A DNA stretch of 64,000 bases from Curtobacterium aurantiacum (GTDB lineage: Bacteria; Actinomycetota; Actinomycetes; Actinomycetales; Microbacteriaceae). The notes under the pieces are model-generated. The model did no database searches. It saw only the letters and a program-made list of their open reading frames with translations, and had not been told where the DNA came from. Location of the stretch: NCBI RefSeq assembly GCF_018598555.1, contig NZ_JAHEWN010000010.1:89824-153823 (forward strand), read 5' to 3'. A program made the position numbers and the translations under genes. How positions within the stretch are numbered: the stretch's first letter is position 1; every line of letters starts with the position of its first letter. Positions 1 to 6,529 of the stretch are shown piece by piece.

Positions 1-578
1 TCACCGCGTTCCGCCGCGAACTCCGCGCCCTGTCCGCCTCGGTCGACACCGAGCTGACCGACGACGTGCTCGAGACCCGGTTCCGTCGACTCCGACGGTT
101 CATGGCGGTCATCCGGCCCGACCCTTCCGTTCCGCGTGGCGGCCGCACCACCCAGCGGGACGCGGTGCTCGACGTCCGCCGGCACATGGAGATCACGGCC
201 GTCCGGTACGACACGTCCGGCAACGACCTCGGCGTGTACTCGTCGCTCGGCGACAAGTCCGGCGGTGAGACGCAGGAACTCGTGGCGTTCATCGTCGGCG
301 CCGCACTGCGCTACCAGCTCGGAGACGAGACCCGTCCGCGGCCCCGGTTCGCGCCGGTGTTCCTCGACGAGGCGTTCATCAAGGCGGACTCGGAGTTCGC
401 CGGCCGTGCCGTGACCGCGTGGCTCCGGCTCGGGTTCCAGCTCGTCGTGAGTGCGCCGCTCGACAAGGTCACGGCGCTCGAACCCTCGATGGAGCGGCTG
501 CTCTCGATGCGCAAGCACCCCGAGACCGGGCACTCGTCGATCACCGAGATCGCCCGGGTCGAGCCGGGGGCCGTCTGA
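1..578 (+). CDS. jetC: SMC/SbcC-like ATPase, C-terminal part (Wadjet JetC-like), 5' end outside window
   Basis: The reading frame is open from base 3, so this is the C-terminal end of a longer protein. It carries an ABC-type signature (KSGGETQELVAF, codons near 258-293), a Walker B/D-loop block (PVFLDEAFIKAD, near 355-390) and a switch-like SAPLDK segment. This arrangement fits the head domain of SMC-like ATPases, and the wording is closest to JetC of Wadjet systems, which with JetA, JetB and the nuclease JetD cleave circular plasmid DNA. No JetD-like gene follows; it would have to lie upstream or be absent. The family call rests on recall of motif context, and an ordinary SbcC-like ATPase is the main alternative. 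Confidence 0.6.
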   Translation, partial: TAFRRELRALSASVDTELTDDVLETRFRRLRRFMAVIRPDPSVPRGGRTTQRDAVLDVRRHMEITAVRYDTSGNDLGVYSSLGDKSGGETQELVAFIVGAALRYQLGDETRPRPRFAPVFLDEAFIKADSEFAGRAVTAWLRLGFQLVVSAPLDKVTALEPSMERLLSMRKHPETGHSSITEIARVEPGAV

Positions 579-604
579 CGCGGGCGGGGTGGCGGTCACG
601 AGGT

Positions 605-720
605 GGTCGCAACACCCCGCTCAGGTTCGCCGAGGGGTCACGCACCGTCGGATGGCGGCCGCGCCGCCGACAGTTCGGGACCACTCGACGCGCTGGCAGC
701 GGGGTGTCCTGACCACCCGG
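605..720. repeat. 116-bp hairpin repeat element, copy 1
   Basis: Starts GGTCGCAACACCCCGCT and ends AGCGGGGTGTCCTGACC, so its ends are inverted repeats of each other. The inner part is also self-complementary around GTCGGATGGCGGC / GCCGCCGAC. The whole element can fold into one long imperfect hairpin. Copy 2 lies 195 bp downstream in direct orientation. It resembles a REP- or MITE-like element; no transposase is nearby. Confidence 0.75.
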
Positions 721-799
721 CCCGCGCTCTGGACGCGACCGACAGCGGCCTGGAGGCGCGGTGCGGGCCCGCCACGGGCCTCCCGGCCGCCCTTCCTCC

Positions 800-915
800 G
801 GTCGCAACACCCCGCTCAGGTTCGCCGAGCGGTCACGAACCGTCGGATGGCGGCGCCGCCGCCGACAGTTCGGGACCACTCGACGCGCTGCAGGTGGGGT
901 GTCCCGACCACCCGG
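800..915. repeat. 116-bp hairpin repeat element, copy 2
   Basis: Same element as at 605-720 with about ten differences. The inner arms CGAGCGGTCACGAACCGTCGG and its near-complement match at about 18 of 21 positions, slightly better than in copy 1. Arms that stay complementary despite changes suggest that the folded form matters, or that gene-conversion-like events maintain it. Confidence 0.75.
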
Positions 916-986
916 CGGCCTGGCCGTCAGCGTGTCGGCAGGTGCCGCACAGACGTTCCATGACCACGCGCCGCTACGGTGAGGGC

Positions 987-1274
987 GTGTTCGGACGCCG
1001 CCGCTCCCCCAGCCCCCGCCCCGACGACGCCCCCGGTCTCGGCATCGGCGCCCTCGTGCAGGTCGTCGACACCGATCGGGGTGGCGAGCAGTGGGCCGAC
1101 GAGCCGATCGGGGTGATCGTGGCTCCCGGCGGGAGTCAGATCGGCGGGACACAGCGCACGTGGACCGTCGCGTTCGAGGAGCCCGTGTACACGAAGGACG
1201 GCCGCGGCCCCTTCGAGCGCGCGACCGTCCTGAGTCGTCAGCTGGTGCCGGTCACGACCGACAGCGGCGAGTAG
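987..1274 (+). CDS. Conserved small hypothetical protein, 95 aa
   Basis: I do not recognise a named family. The protein starts at GTG 987, has an Arg/Pro-rich N-terminus (FGRRRSPSPRP) and then a compact beta-rich stretch (LVQVVDTDRGG, GVIVAPGG, WTVAFEEPVYTKDG) that could form a small barrel. There is no signal peptide or membrane segment. The upstream bases (GGTGAGGGC) give a moderate ribosome site. It faces away from jetC-like DNA and converges on the small minus-strand gene at 1289. Confidence 0.55.
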   Translation: MFGRRRSPSPRPDDAPGLGIGALVQVVDTDRGGEQWADEPIGVIVAPGGSQIGGTQRTWTVAFEEPVYTKDGRGPFERATVLSRQLVPVTTDSGE

Positions 1275-1288
1275 TCCGGGTCAGGGAC

Positions 1289-1396
1289 TCAGTACTCTTC
1301 GGAGCCGCTCTTCATCATGGCGGCCACGGCCATGCAGCACCCCACGCCACCGAGGACGCCGACGCCGATGATGATGCCTGCGATGAGTTCGAGCAT
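1289..1396 (-). CDS. Small single-pass membrane protein, 35 aa
   Basis: The ATG at 1396 is preceded by AAGGAG at an 8-base spacing, which is a very good ribosome site. The peptide begins MLELIAGIIIGVGVLGGVG and continues CCMAVAAMMKSGSEEY, one hydrophobic helix with a short polar tail. The pair of cysteines falls inside the helix. No family is recognised. It lies 45 bp beyond the stop of the peptide symporter on the same strand, in the promoter-distal direction, and may share its transcript. Confidence 0.6.
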   Translation of the reverse strand: MLELIAGIIIGVGVLGGVGCCMAVAAMMKSGSEEY

Positions 1397-1441
1397 GGGT
1401 GGTGACTCCTTGGTTGCGTCGGCCGTGTGGCTCCGCTCAGG

Positions 1442-2908
1442 TTACCGGATGCCGCGCATGAGCCGCAGCACCGGCTTGGCCAGGAACAGCAGGACCACGC
1501 CCACCGCGACGGCGACCAGGCCGAGGATCGTGAAGTACGGGGCCTCGTCCGCCGGGTCGTAGTAGCGGGACAGCACCCCGGTGACGGCGGTGCCGAGCGA
1601 CACCGACAGGAAGAACAGCGCGACCATCTGCGTCTGGAACTTCGGCGGTGCGAGCTTCGTGGCGACGGACTGCCCGACCGGCGAGAGCAGCAGCTCGGCG
1701 AGCGTGAACACCAGCAGAATGGCGACGAGGGCGAGCAGCGGTGTGCCGTTCTCGCCCGAGCCGGTGAACGGCAGGAAGAGCAGGAACGCGAGCCCCATGA
1801 TCCCGGTGCCGAGGGCGAACTTCGTCGGGGTGGACGGCTGGCGGTCGCCGAGCTTGGTCCACAGCGCCGCGAAGACGCCGGACAGCACGATGATGAAGAC
1901 CGGGTTGATCGACTGCACCCACGACACCGGCATCTCCCAGCCGAACAGCGAGCGGTCGAGGCGTTCGTCGGAGTAGACGGTCACGACGGTGAACTGCTGC
2001 TGGTACAACGACCAGAACACGGCGCTGCCGATGAACAGCGGGATGAACGCGAACACCCGCGACCGTTCGTCACGGGTGAGGCCGCTCGACAGGATGACGA
2101 CGAAGTACCCGATGGTGGCCAGCACGACGACCGCGACCACGACGGTGGGCAGGTTGCCCACGTTGAGCAGACCGGTCAGCACGGCGACGACGATGACGAC
2201 CAGTGCGACGACGACGCCGGCGCCGATGAGCGGCAGGCGGCGGCGGTCGACGGGGTTGGCGACGTGGCGGACCACCTCGGGCAGCTTCTTCCGACGGATC
2301 GCGTACTGCACGAGGCCGGCGGCCATGCCCACGGCGGCCAGGCCGAAGCCCCAGTGGAAGCCGAGCGAGCTCTGCAGCAGCCCGGTGAGCAGCGGCCCGA
2401 AGAACGCCCCGAGGTTCACGCCGAGGTAGTAGAGCGAGAAGCCGGCGTCGCGGCGCGGGTCCTCGCGGCTGTAGAGGCCGCCGACGATCGTGGTGGCGGT
2501 GGCCTTGAGCCCACCGGAGCCGAGCGCGATGAGCACGAGGCCGACCCCGACGCCGGCCACACCGGGGATGAGCGCGAGGGCGATGTGCCCGAGCATCACG
2601 ACGATCGCGCTGCCGAACAGGGTCCGGTCCGCACCGATCAGCCGATCGGCGATCCACGCCCCGATGATCGTGAACAGGTACACCGCACCGCCGTAGGCGC
2701 CCATGATGCCGGCCGCGATGCCCTTGTCGATCCCCAGGCCGCCCTGCGAGAGGGTGTAGTACATGTAGATGAGGACGATGCCCTGCATCCCGTAGAACGA
2801 GAACCGCTCCCAGAGCTCCACCGCGAACGGGGTCGAGAGCTCGAACGGTTGCCCGAAGAAGGTGCGTCCGGGACGGGCTTCGCGGTCCGCGGGGGTGGTA
2901 CGTGACAT
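1442..2908 (-). CDS. POT-family proton-coupled oligopeptide symporter
   Basis: A 488-residue multi-pass protein of the proton-dependent oligopeptide transporter family (DtpT-like), importing di- and tripeptides with protons. The N-terminal signature ELWERFSFYGMQGI (about residues 32-45) carries the ExxERFxYYG-type proton-coupling motif, and the family block YLGVNLGAFFGPLLTG follows near residue 165. About 12-14 helices are visible. ATG at 2908 places the start just before the conserved region. It is divergent from the acyl-CoA oxidase, with a shared control region at 2909-3106. Confidence 0.9.
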   Translation of the reverse strand: MSRTTPADREARPGRTFFGQPFELSTPFAVELWERFSFYGMQGIVLIYMYYTLSQGGLGIDKGIAAGIMGAYGGAVYLFTIIGAWIADRLIGADRTLFGSAIVVMLGHIALALIPGVAGVGVGLVLIALGSGGLKATATTIVGGLYSREDPRRDAGFSLYYLGVNLGAFFGPLLTGLLQSSLGFHWGFGLAAVGMAAGLVQYAIRRKKLPEVVRHVANPVDRRRLPLIGAGVVVALVVIVVAVLTGLLNVGNLPTVVVAVVVLATIGYFVVILSSGLTRDERSRVFAFIPLFIGSAVFWSLYQQQFTVVTVYSDERLDRSLFGWEMPVSWVQSINPVFIIVLSGVFAALWTKLGDRQPSTPTKFALGTGIMGLAFLLFLPFTGSGENGTPLLALVAILLVFTLAELLLSPVGQSVATKLAPPKFQTQMVALFFLSVSLGTAVTGVLSRYYDPADEAPYFTILGLVAVAVGVVLLFLAKPVLRLMRGIR

Positions 2909-3106
2909 GGCGGCAAGTCTGCCCCGGGCCGGGTGGACGCGCCCAATCGTCGAAGGTCGCTCATCTCTTTGGAGGGTTTCCACGACCTCGTGACGGTACC
3001 GGCGACACGAGGTTGTGCGGCCCGCACGGCGTTCCCGCCACTGTCGGCACCGGTGTCTAGCGTGGACGGTGCAACACGGACACCGCAGTTCAGGAGGACT
3101 CCGCCC
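2909..3106. promoter_or_regulatory. Divergent control region, symporter / acyl-CoA oxidase
   Basis: 198 bp between divergent starts. A TAGCGT hexamer at 3058-3063 is a plausible -10 for the plus-strand gene, about 44 bp before its start; the same TAGCGT sits just upstream of the HTH-MurA gene at 20364. CAGGAGG at 3091-3097 is the ribosome site for the oxidase. No clear operator palindrome was found. Confidence 0.35.
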
Positions 3107-5233
3107 ATGGTCGACACCGCACCCGCCCAGCGCACCACCCCCGCCGGCGGCACCAGGCCCGCCCCGGACGTCGACGCGCCGAACGCCGACGCCACCGGCG
3201 ACCCGGCAGCGGGCACACCGACCGCCGGCACGGACACCGACGTCCGGATCGACGTCGAGCTGGTGCAGGAGCTCCTGCTCGGACGCTGGGCCGAGGACCG
3301 CCGGATCTCCCGCCGGCTCGCACTGGACCCCGCGATGCAGAAGATCGAGGGCCAGCCGATCCCCGAGCACCGGGCACGGGTGCTCGAGCAGCTCCGGGTC
3401 CTCGTCGACGCCGGGGCCATCCAGCGCCCCTACCCCACGGAGTTCGGCGGCCAGGACAACCACGGCGGCAACCTCGCGGCGTTCGAGGAACTCGTCACCG
3501 CCGACCCGTCGATGCAGATCAAGGCCGGCGTGCAGTGGGGCCTGTTCGGGTCCGCCGTGCACCACCTGGGCACCGAGGCCAACCACCGCGAGTTCCTGCC
3601 GGGCATCGTCTCGTTCGAGGTCCCCGGCTGCTTCGCGATGACCGAGACCGGCCACGGCTCGGACGTGCAGAGCATCGCCACGACGGCCACGTACGACCCC
3701 GCGACCGAGGAGTTCGAGATCCACACACCCTTCCGCGGTGCGTGGAAGGACTACATCGGCAACGCTGCCCTGCACGGACACGCCGCCGTCGTGTTCGCGA
3801 AGCTCGTGACCGCCGGCGTCGACCACGGCGTGCACGCCTTCTACGTGCCACTGCGGAACGCCGAGGGGGCCTTCCTGCCCGGCGTCAGCGGCGAGGACGA
3901 CGGGCCGAAGGGCGGCCTGAACGGCATCGACAACGGCCGGCTCGCGTTCGACCACGTCCGAGTCCCCCGCACCAACCTGCTGAACCGGTACGGCGACGTC
4001 GCCGCGGACGGCACGTACTCGTCGCCGATCGCCTCGCCCGGTCGCCGGTTCTTCACGATGCTCGGCACCCTGGTGCAGGGCCGGGTGTCGCTCGACGGCG
4101 CCGCGGTCGTCGCCCAGAAGATCGCGCTGCAGATCGCGCTGACCTACGCGATGCAGCGCCGCCAGTTCCCCACCGGCGACGGCACCGAGGGTGTGCTGCT
4201 CGACTACGGCCGGCACCAGCGCCGTCTCATCCCGCGCCTGGCGACGGTGTTCGCCCAGTCGTTCGCGCACGAGAAGCTCCTGCGCACCTTCGACGACGTC
4301 TTCAGCGGGCGCGAGGACACCCCGGAGCGCCGGGAGGACCTGGAGACCCAGGCCGCTGCCTTCAAGTCGATGTCGACCTGGTCGGCGCTCGACACCCTGC
4401 AGGAGGCCCGTGAGGCCTGCGGCGGTGCCGGGTTCCTCGCCGAGAACCGTCTGACCGGGCTCCGTGCCGACCTCGATGTCTACGTGACGTTCGAGGGCGA
4501 CAACACCGTGCTGCTGCAGCTCGTCGGCAAGCGCCTGCTCACCGAGTTCCGCGCGAAGGCCCCGAAGGATGCTGCCGCCACCGCGAAGTTCGTCGCGGCC
4601 GTCGCGGCGTCGAAGCTCGCCGACGCGTCCGGCATCCGTCGCCTCGGCCAGACCGTGGCCGACCGGGGCTCCCTGGCCGCCAGCGTCGCCGACCTGCAGG
4701 ACCCCCGGACGCAGCGTGACCTGCTCGCCGGTCGGGTGGACACCATGGTCGCCGAGATCGGCATGCGCCTGGCATCGGCCGGCAAGGACCGCGCCCGCGC
4801 CGCCCGCCTGCTGAACCGCTCGCAGCACGAGCTCATCGAGGCGTCGAAGGCGCACGCCGAACTCATGCAGTGGGACGCCTTCACCGAGGCGCTCGACGAG
4901 GTCACCGAGGGCGACACCCGCCGCGTGCTCGTCTGGCTGCGCGACCTGTTCGCACTCGGCCTGCTCGAGCAGCACCTGGACTGGTACCTGCTGCACGGCC
5001 GGCTGTCGGCGCAGCGTGCCCGCGCCGTGTCGGCGTACATCGACCGGCTCGTCGCCCGCGTCCGGCCGATCGTCCCGCAGCTGATCGAGACCTTCGGGTA
5101 CGAACCCGGTCACGTCCGGGCGCCGATCGCGCTCGGTGCCGAGCAGGCCCGACAGGACGAGGCACGCGCCTGGTTCGCCGCCGAGGCCGCTGCCGGCCGC
5201 CTGCCCGAGCAGGAGAAGAAACCCCGTCCCTGA
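3107..5233 (+). CDS. Acyl-CoA oxidase / acyl-CoA dehydrogenase family flavoprotein
   Basis: 708 residues from ATG 3107, chosen because CAGGAGG sits 9 bases upstream. The first ~45 residues are Pro/Ala/Asp-rich and probably disordered. The fold then follows acyl-CoA oxidases: an N-terminal helical domain, a beta domain with the FAMTETGHGSDV flavin-contacting block (~175-190), and a C-terminal helical domain with the REACGGAGF motif (~425-435). The extra C-terminal ~200 residues are typical of acyl-CoA oxidases rather than the ~380-aa dehydrogenases. Role: first oxidative step of fatty-acid beta-oxidation, passing electrons to oxygen. Its last codons overlap a terminator hairpin. Confidence 0.88.
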   Translation: MVDTAPAQRTTPAGGTRPAPDVDAPNADATGDPAAGTPTAGTDTDVRIDVELVQELLLGRWAEDRRISRRLALDPAMQKIEGQPIPEHRARVLEQLRVLVDAGAIQRPYPTEFGGQDNHGGNLAAFEELVTADPSMQIKAGVQWGLFGSAVHHLGTEANHREFLPGIVSFEVPGCFAMTETGHGSDVQSIATTATYDPATEEFEIHTPFRGAWKDYIGNAALHGHAAVVFAKLVTAGVDHGVHAFYVPLRNAEGAFLPGVSGEDDGPKGGLNGIDNGRLAFDHVRVPRTNLLNRYGDVAADGTYSSPIASPGRRFFTMLGTLVQGRVSLDGAAVVAQKIALQIALTYAMQRRQFPTGDGTEGVLLDYGRHQRRLIPRLATVFAQSFAHEKLLRTFDDVFSGREDTPERREDLETQAAAFKSMSTWSALDTLQEAREACGGAGFLAENRLTGLRADLDVYVTFEGDNTVLLQLVGKRLLTEFRAKAPKDAAATAKFVAAVAASKLADASGIRRLGQTVADRGSLAASVADLQDPRTQRDLLAGRVDTMVAEIGMRLASAGKDRARAARLLNRSQHELIEASKAHAELMQWDAFTEALDEVTEGDTRRVLVWLRDLFALGLLEQHLDWYLLHGRLSAQRARAVSAYIDRLVARVRPIVPQLIETFGYEPGHVRAPIALGAEQARQDEARAWFAAEAAAGRLPEQEKKPRP

Positions 5234-5242
5234 CGGACGGGG
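5222..5242 (+). terminator. Terminator hairpin overlapping the oxidase stop codon
   Basis: CCCCGTCC and GGACGGGG form an 8-bp perfect stem around a short loop that includes the TGA stop. No U-tract follows, as is usual in high-GC actinobacteria. Confidence 0.6.
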
Positions 5243-5261
5243 AACCACGTTCGCGACGGAC

Positions 5262-5294
5262 GAGCAGCCGCGCCCCCGACGGGCGTGGCTGCTC
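5262..5294. terminator. Bidirectional terminator between oxidase and csrA
   Basis: GAGCAGCCGCGCCC (5262-5275) pairs with GGGCGTGGCTGCTC (5281-5294), 14 bp with one wobble and a 5-base loop. It sits just after the csrA stop on the minus strand and between convergent genes, so it can end the long flagellar transcript as well as block readthrough from the oxidase. Confidence 0.7.
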
Positions 5295-5301
5295 CGGGCC
5301 G

Positions 5302-5577
5302 CTAGGAGTCGGTCGGCTCGGGCGCCGCCCGGCCAGCGGCAGCCCCGCCCCGCGCACCGAGCGCCGCGCGCAACTGCGCCTCGGCGTCGTCGCCGGCCGC
5401 AGCGGCCTCGGCGTTCGCCTCGGCGACCGCACGCACGACCTCTTCGCGCTGGATCTTCACGCCCCGGGGGGCGTCGATGCCGATCCGGACGCCGTCGCCC
5501 CGGGAGTCGAGCACCGTGATGACGATGTCGTCGCCGACGAGGATCCGCTCGCCGACCTTCCGCGTGAGTACCAGCAC
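5302..5577 (-). CDS. csrA: Carbon storage regulator CsrA with extended tail
   Basis: 91 residues from GTG 5577. Residues 1-50 are a full CsrA RNA-binding fold (MLVLTRKVGERILVGDDI, then VRIGIDAPRGVKIQREEV), including the conserved N-terminal and R-E segments that contact GGA in RNA. CsrA is usually 60-75 aa; here an Ala/Glu/Gly-rich tail of about 35 residues follows. It is the last gene of the flbD-flhA operon, 4 bp after the flhF-like stop. In Gram-positive motile bacteria CsrA blocks flagellin translation and is sequestered by FliW, whose gene lies at 47722 in this window. Candidate target hairpins are annotated upstream of flbD, fliC, fliA, flgB and flgN. Confidence 0.95.
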   Translation of the reverse strand: MLVLTRKVGERILVGDDIVITVLDSRGDGVRIGIDAPRGVKIQREEVVRAVAEANAEAAAAGDDAEAQLRAALGARGGAAAGRAAPEPTDS

Positions 5578-5581
5578 CCGT

Positions 5582-6529
5582 TCAGCCTAGCGACACGACG
5601 GGAAGCCCCAGCAGGTCCACCGACCCGGGCGTGGCGGTCTCCCCCGCGCCGATCGCGACGACGCCGGCCACCGGCAGGCGGGACCCCACCGCCGACACCA
5701 TCGCCGCCGAGTCCTCGGGCTTCCGTCCGACGTCGACGACGACCCACACCTGGTCGGCCTGCAGCGCGTCCCCCGTCACCCGGTCGTCCCACGCGGCCAC
5801 CGCGAGCACGGCGTGACCGTCGCGGACGCCGTCCGCCCGCGCCAGGATCGCGGCCCGCCGGTCGGCCGCATCGGTCGGTCGGAGGGCGTGCCGGACCGCG
5901 AACAGTCCGGCCGCCGCGTCGACGTCGTTCGGCCGACCGACCAGGAGCACCAGGTCGCCGTCCGCGGACCGCACGGCCGGGGCGGTGGGCCGGGGAACCG
6001 GTCCGGGTGAGGGCGCGTCGAGGACGCGGGACGGGCCTCCCGACCGGGTTTCGACGACCGTCTGCGCGTCGACCACGGTCTGCGCGTCGACGGCGGCCTG
6101 GAGGCGCGGGTCGACCCCCGCGGGCACGTCTCGCTCGGTCGGCGCGCGAGTCGGGCGCGGGGCGCTTCCGGTGATCCCGTCCGCCTGGAAGCCGTCGAGC
6201 ACCGACGCGAACGCGTCCGCCCGCGTGGACGCGGTGCCGTCGGTGCCGGCGATGCGCGCCTCGGCCGCCTCGGCGTCGGCCAGCAGCGCCGCGATCCCGA
6301 CGCGTTGCACGGGCGAGTCGGCGATGACGACCCGGGCGGTGGGCTGGTCCCCCGGTTCCGGCACCTCGACGGTGGCCTCGACGTGCGCCTTGCGGAACAG
6401 CCCGCCGAAGCCCGGCGTGGTCACGCGCTCGGCGGCGACGATCCGGGCGCCCGCGCCGAACTCGGTCCGGACGGCGTCGCGGACCGACTCGAGCGTCGCG
6501 CCGCTACGCTGCAATCGGGTCGGCGGCAC
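5582..6529 (-). CDS. FlhF-like protein lacking a recognisable GTPase P-loop
   Basis: 315 residues from GTG 6529, overlapping the end of flhA by 26 bp. The N-terminus (RLQRSGATLESVRDAVRTEF, then GAGARIVAAERV and GFGGLF) matches the start of FlhF, the SRP-type GTPase that places flagella. FlhF normally continues with a GPTGVGKTT-type P-loop; here the matching place reads LVLLVGRPNDVDAAAGLF, which has no GKT/S. A middle region (~100-190) is Pro/Ala-rich with a repeated DAQTVV. The C-terminal half keeps hints of the Rossmann order (VWVVVDVGRKPEDS). It may keep a localisation or scaffold role without GTP hydrolysis. Position between flhA and csrA supports the assignment. Confidence 0.6.
   Translation of the reverse strand: MPPTRLQRSGATLESVRDAVRTEFGAGARIVAAERVTTPGFGGLFRKAHVEATVEVPEPGDQPTARVVIADSPVQRVGIAALLADAEAAEARIAGTDGTASTRADAFASVLDGFQADGITGSAPRPTRAPTERDVPAGVDPRLQAAVDAQTVVDAQTVVETRSGGPSRVLDAPSPGPVPRPTAPAVRSADGDLVLLVGRPNDVDAAAGLFAVRHALRPTDAADRRAAILARADGVRDGHAVLAVAAWDDRVTGDALQADQVWVVVDVGRKPEDSAAMVSAVGSRLPVAGVVAIGAGETATPGSVDLLGLPVVSLG

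Larger units (their letters stand above)
579..986. other. Intergenic stretch filled by two hairpin elements
   Basis: About 400 bases without a convincing gene. It holds two copies of a 116-bp imperfect palindrome (605-720 and 800-915) separated by a 79-bp spacer. The spacer contains one copy of the 13-mer GCCTGGAGGCGCG (748-760). Open frames crossing the stretch follow the repeats and show no family features. Confidence 0.7.

Noticed and set aside
1427..2905. Long plus-strand frame opposite the POT transporter, and similar long frames opposite amtB, flhA and fliF
   Set aside because: Products are His/Asp/Arg-rich low-complexity sequences, typical antisense shadows of high-GC genes; the other strand carries clear family motifs.
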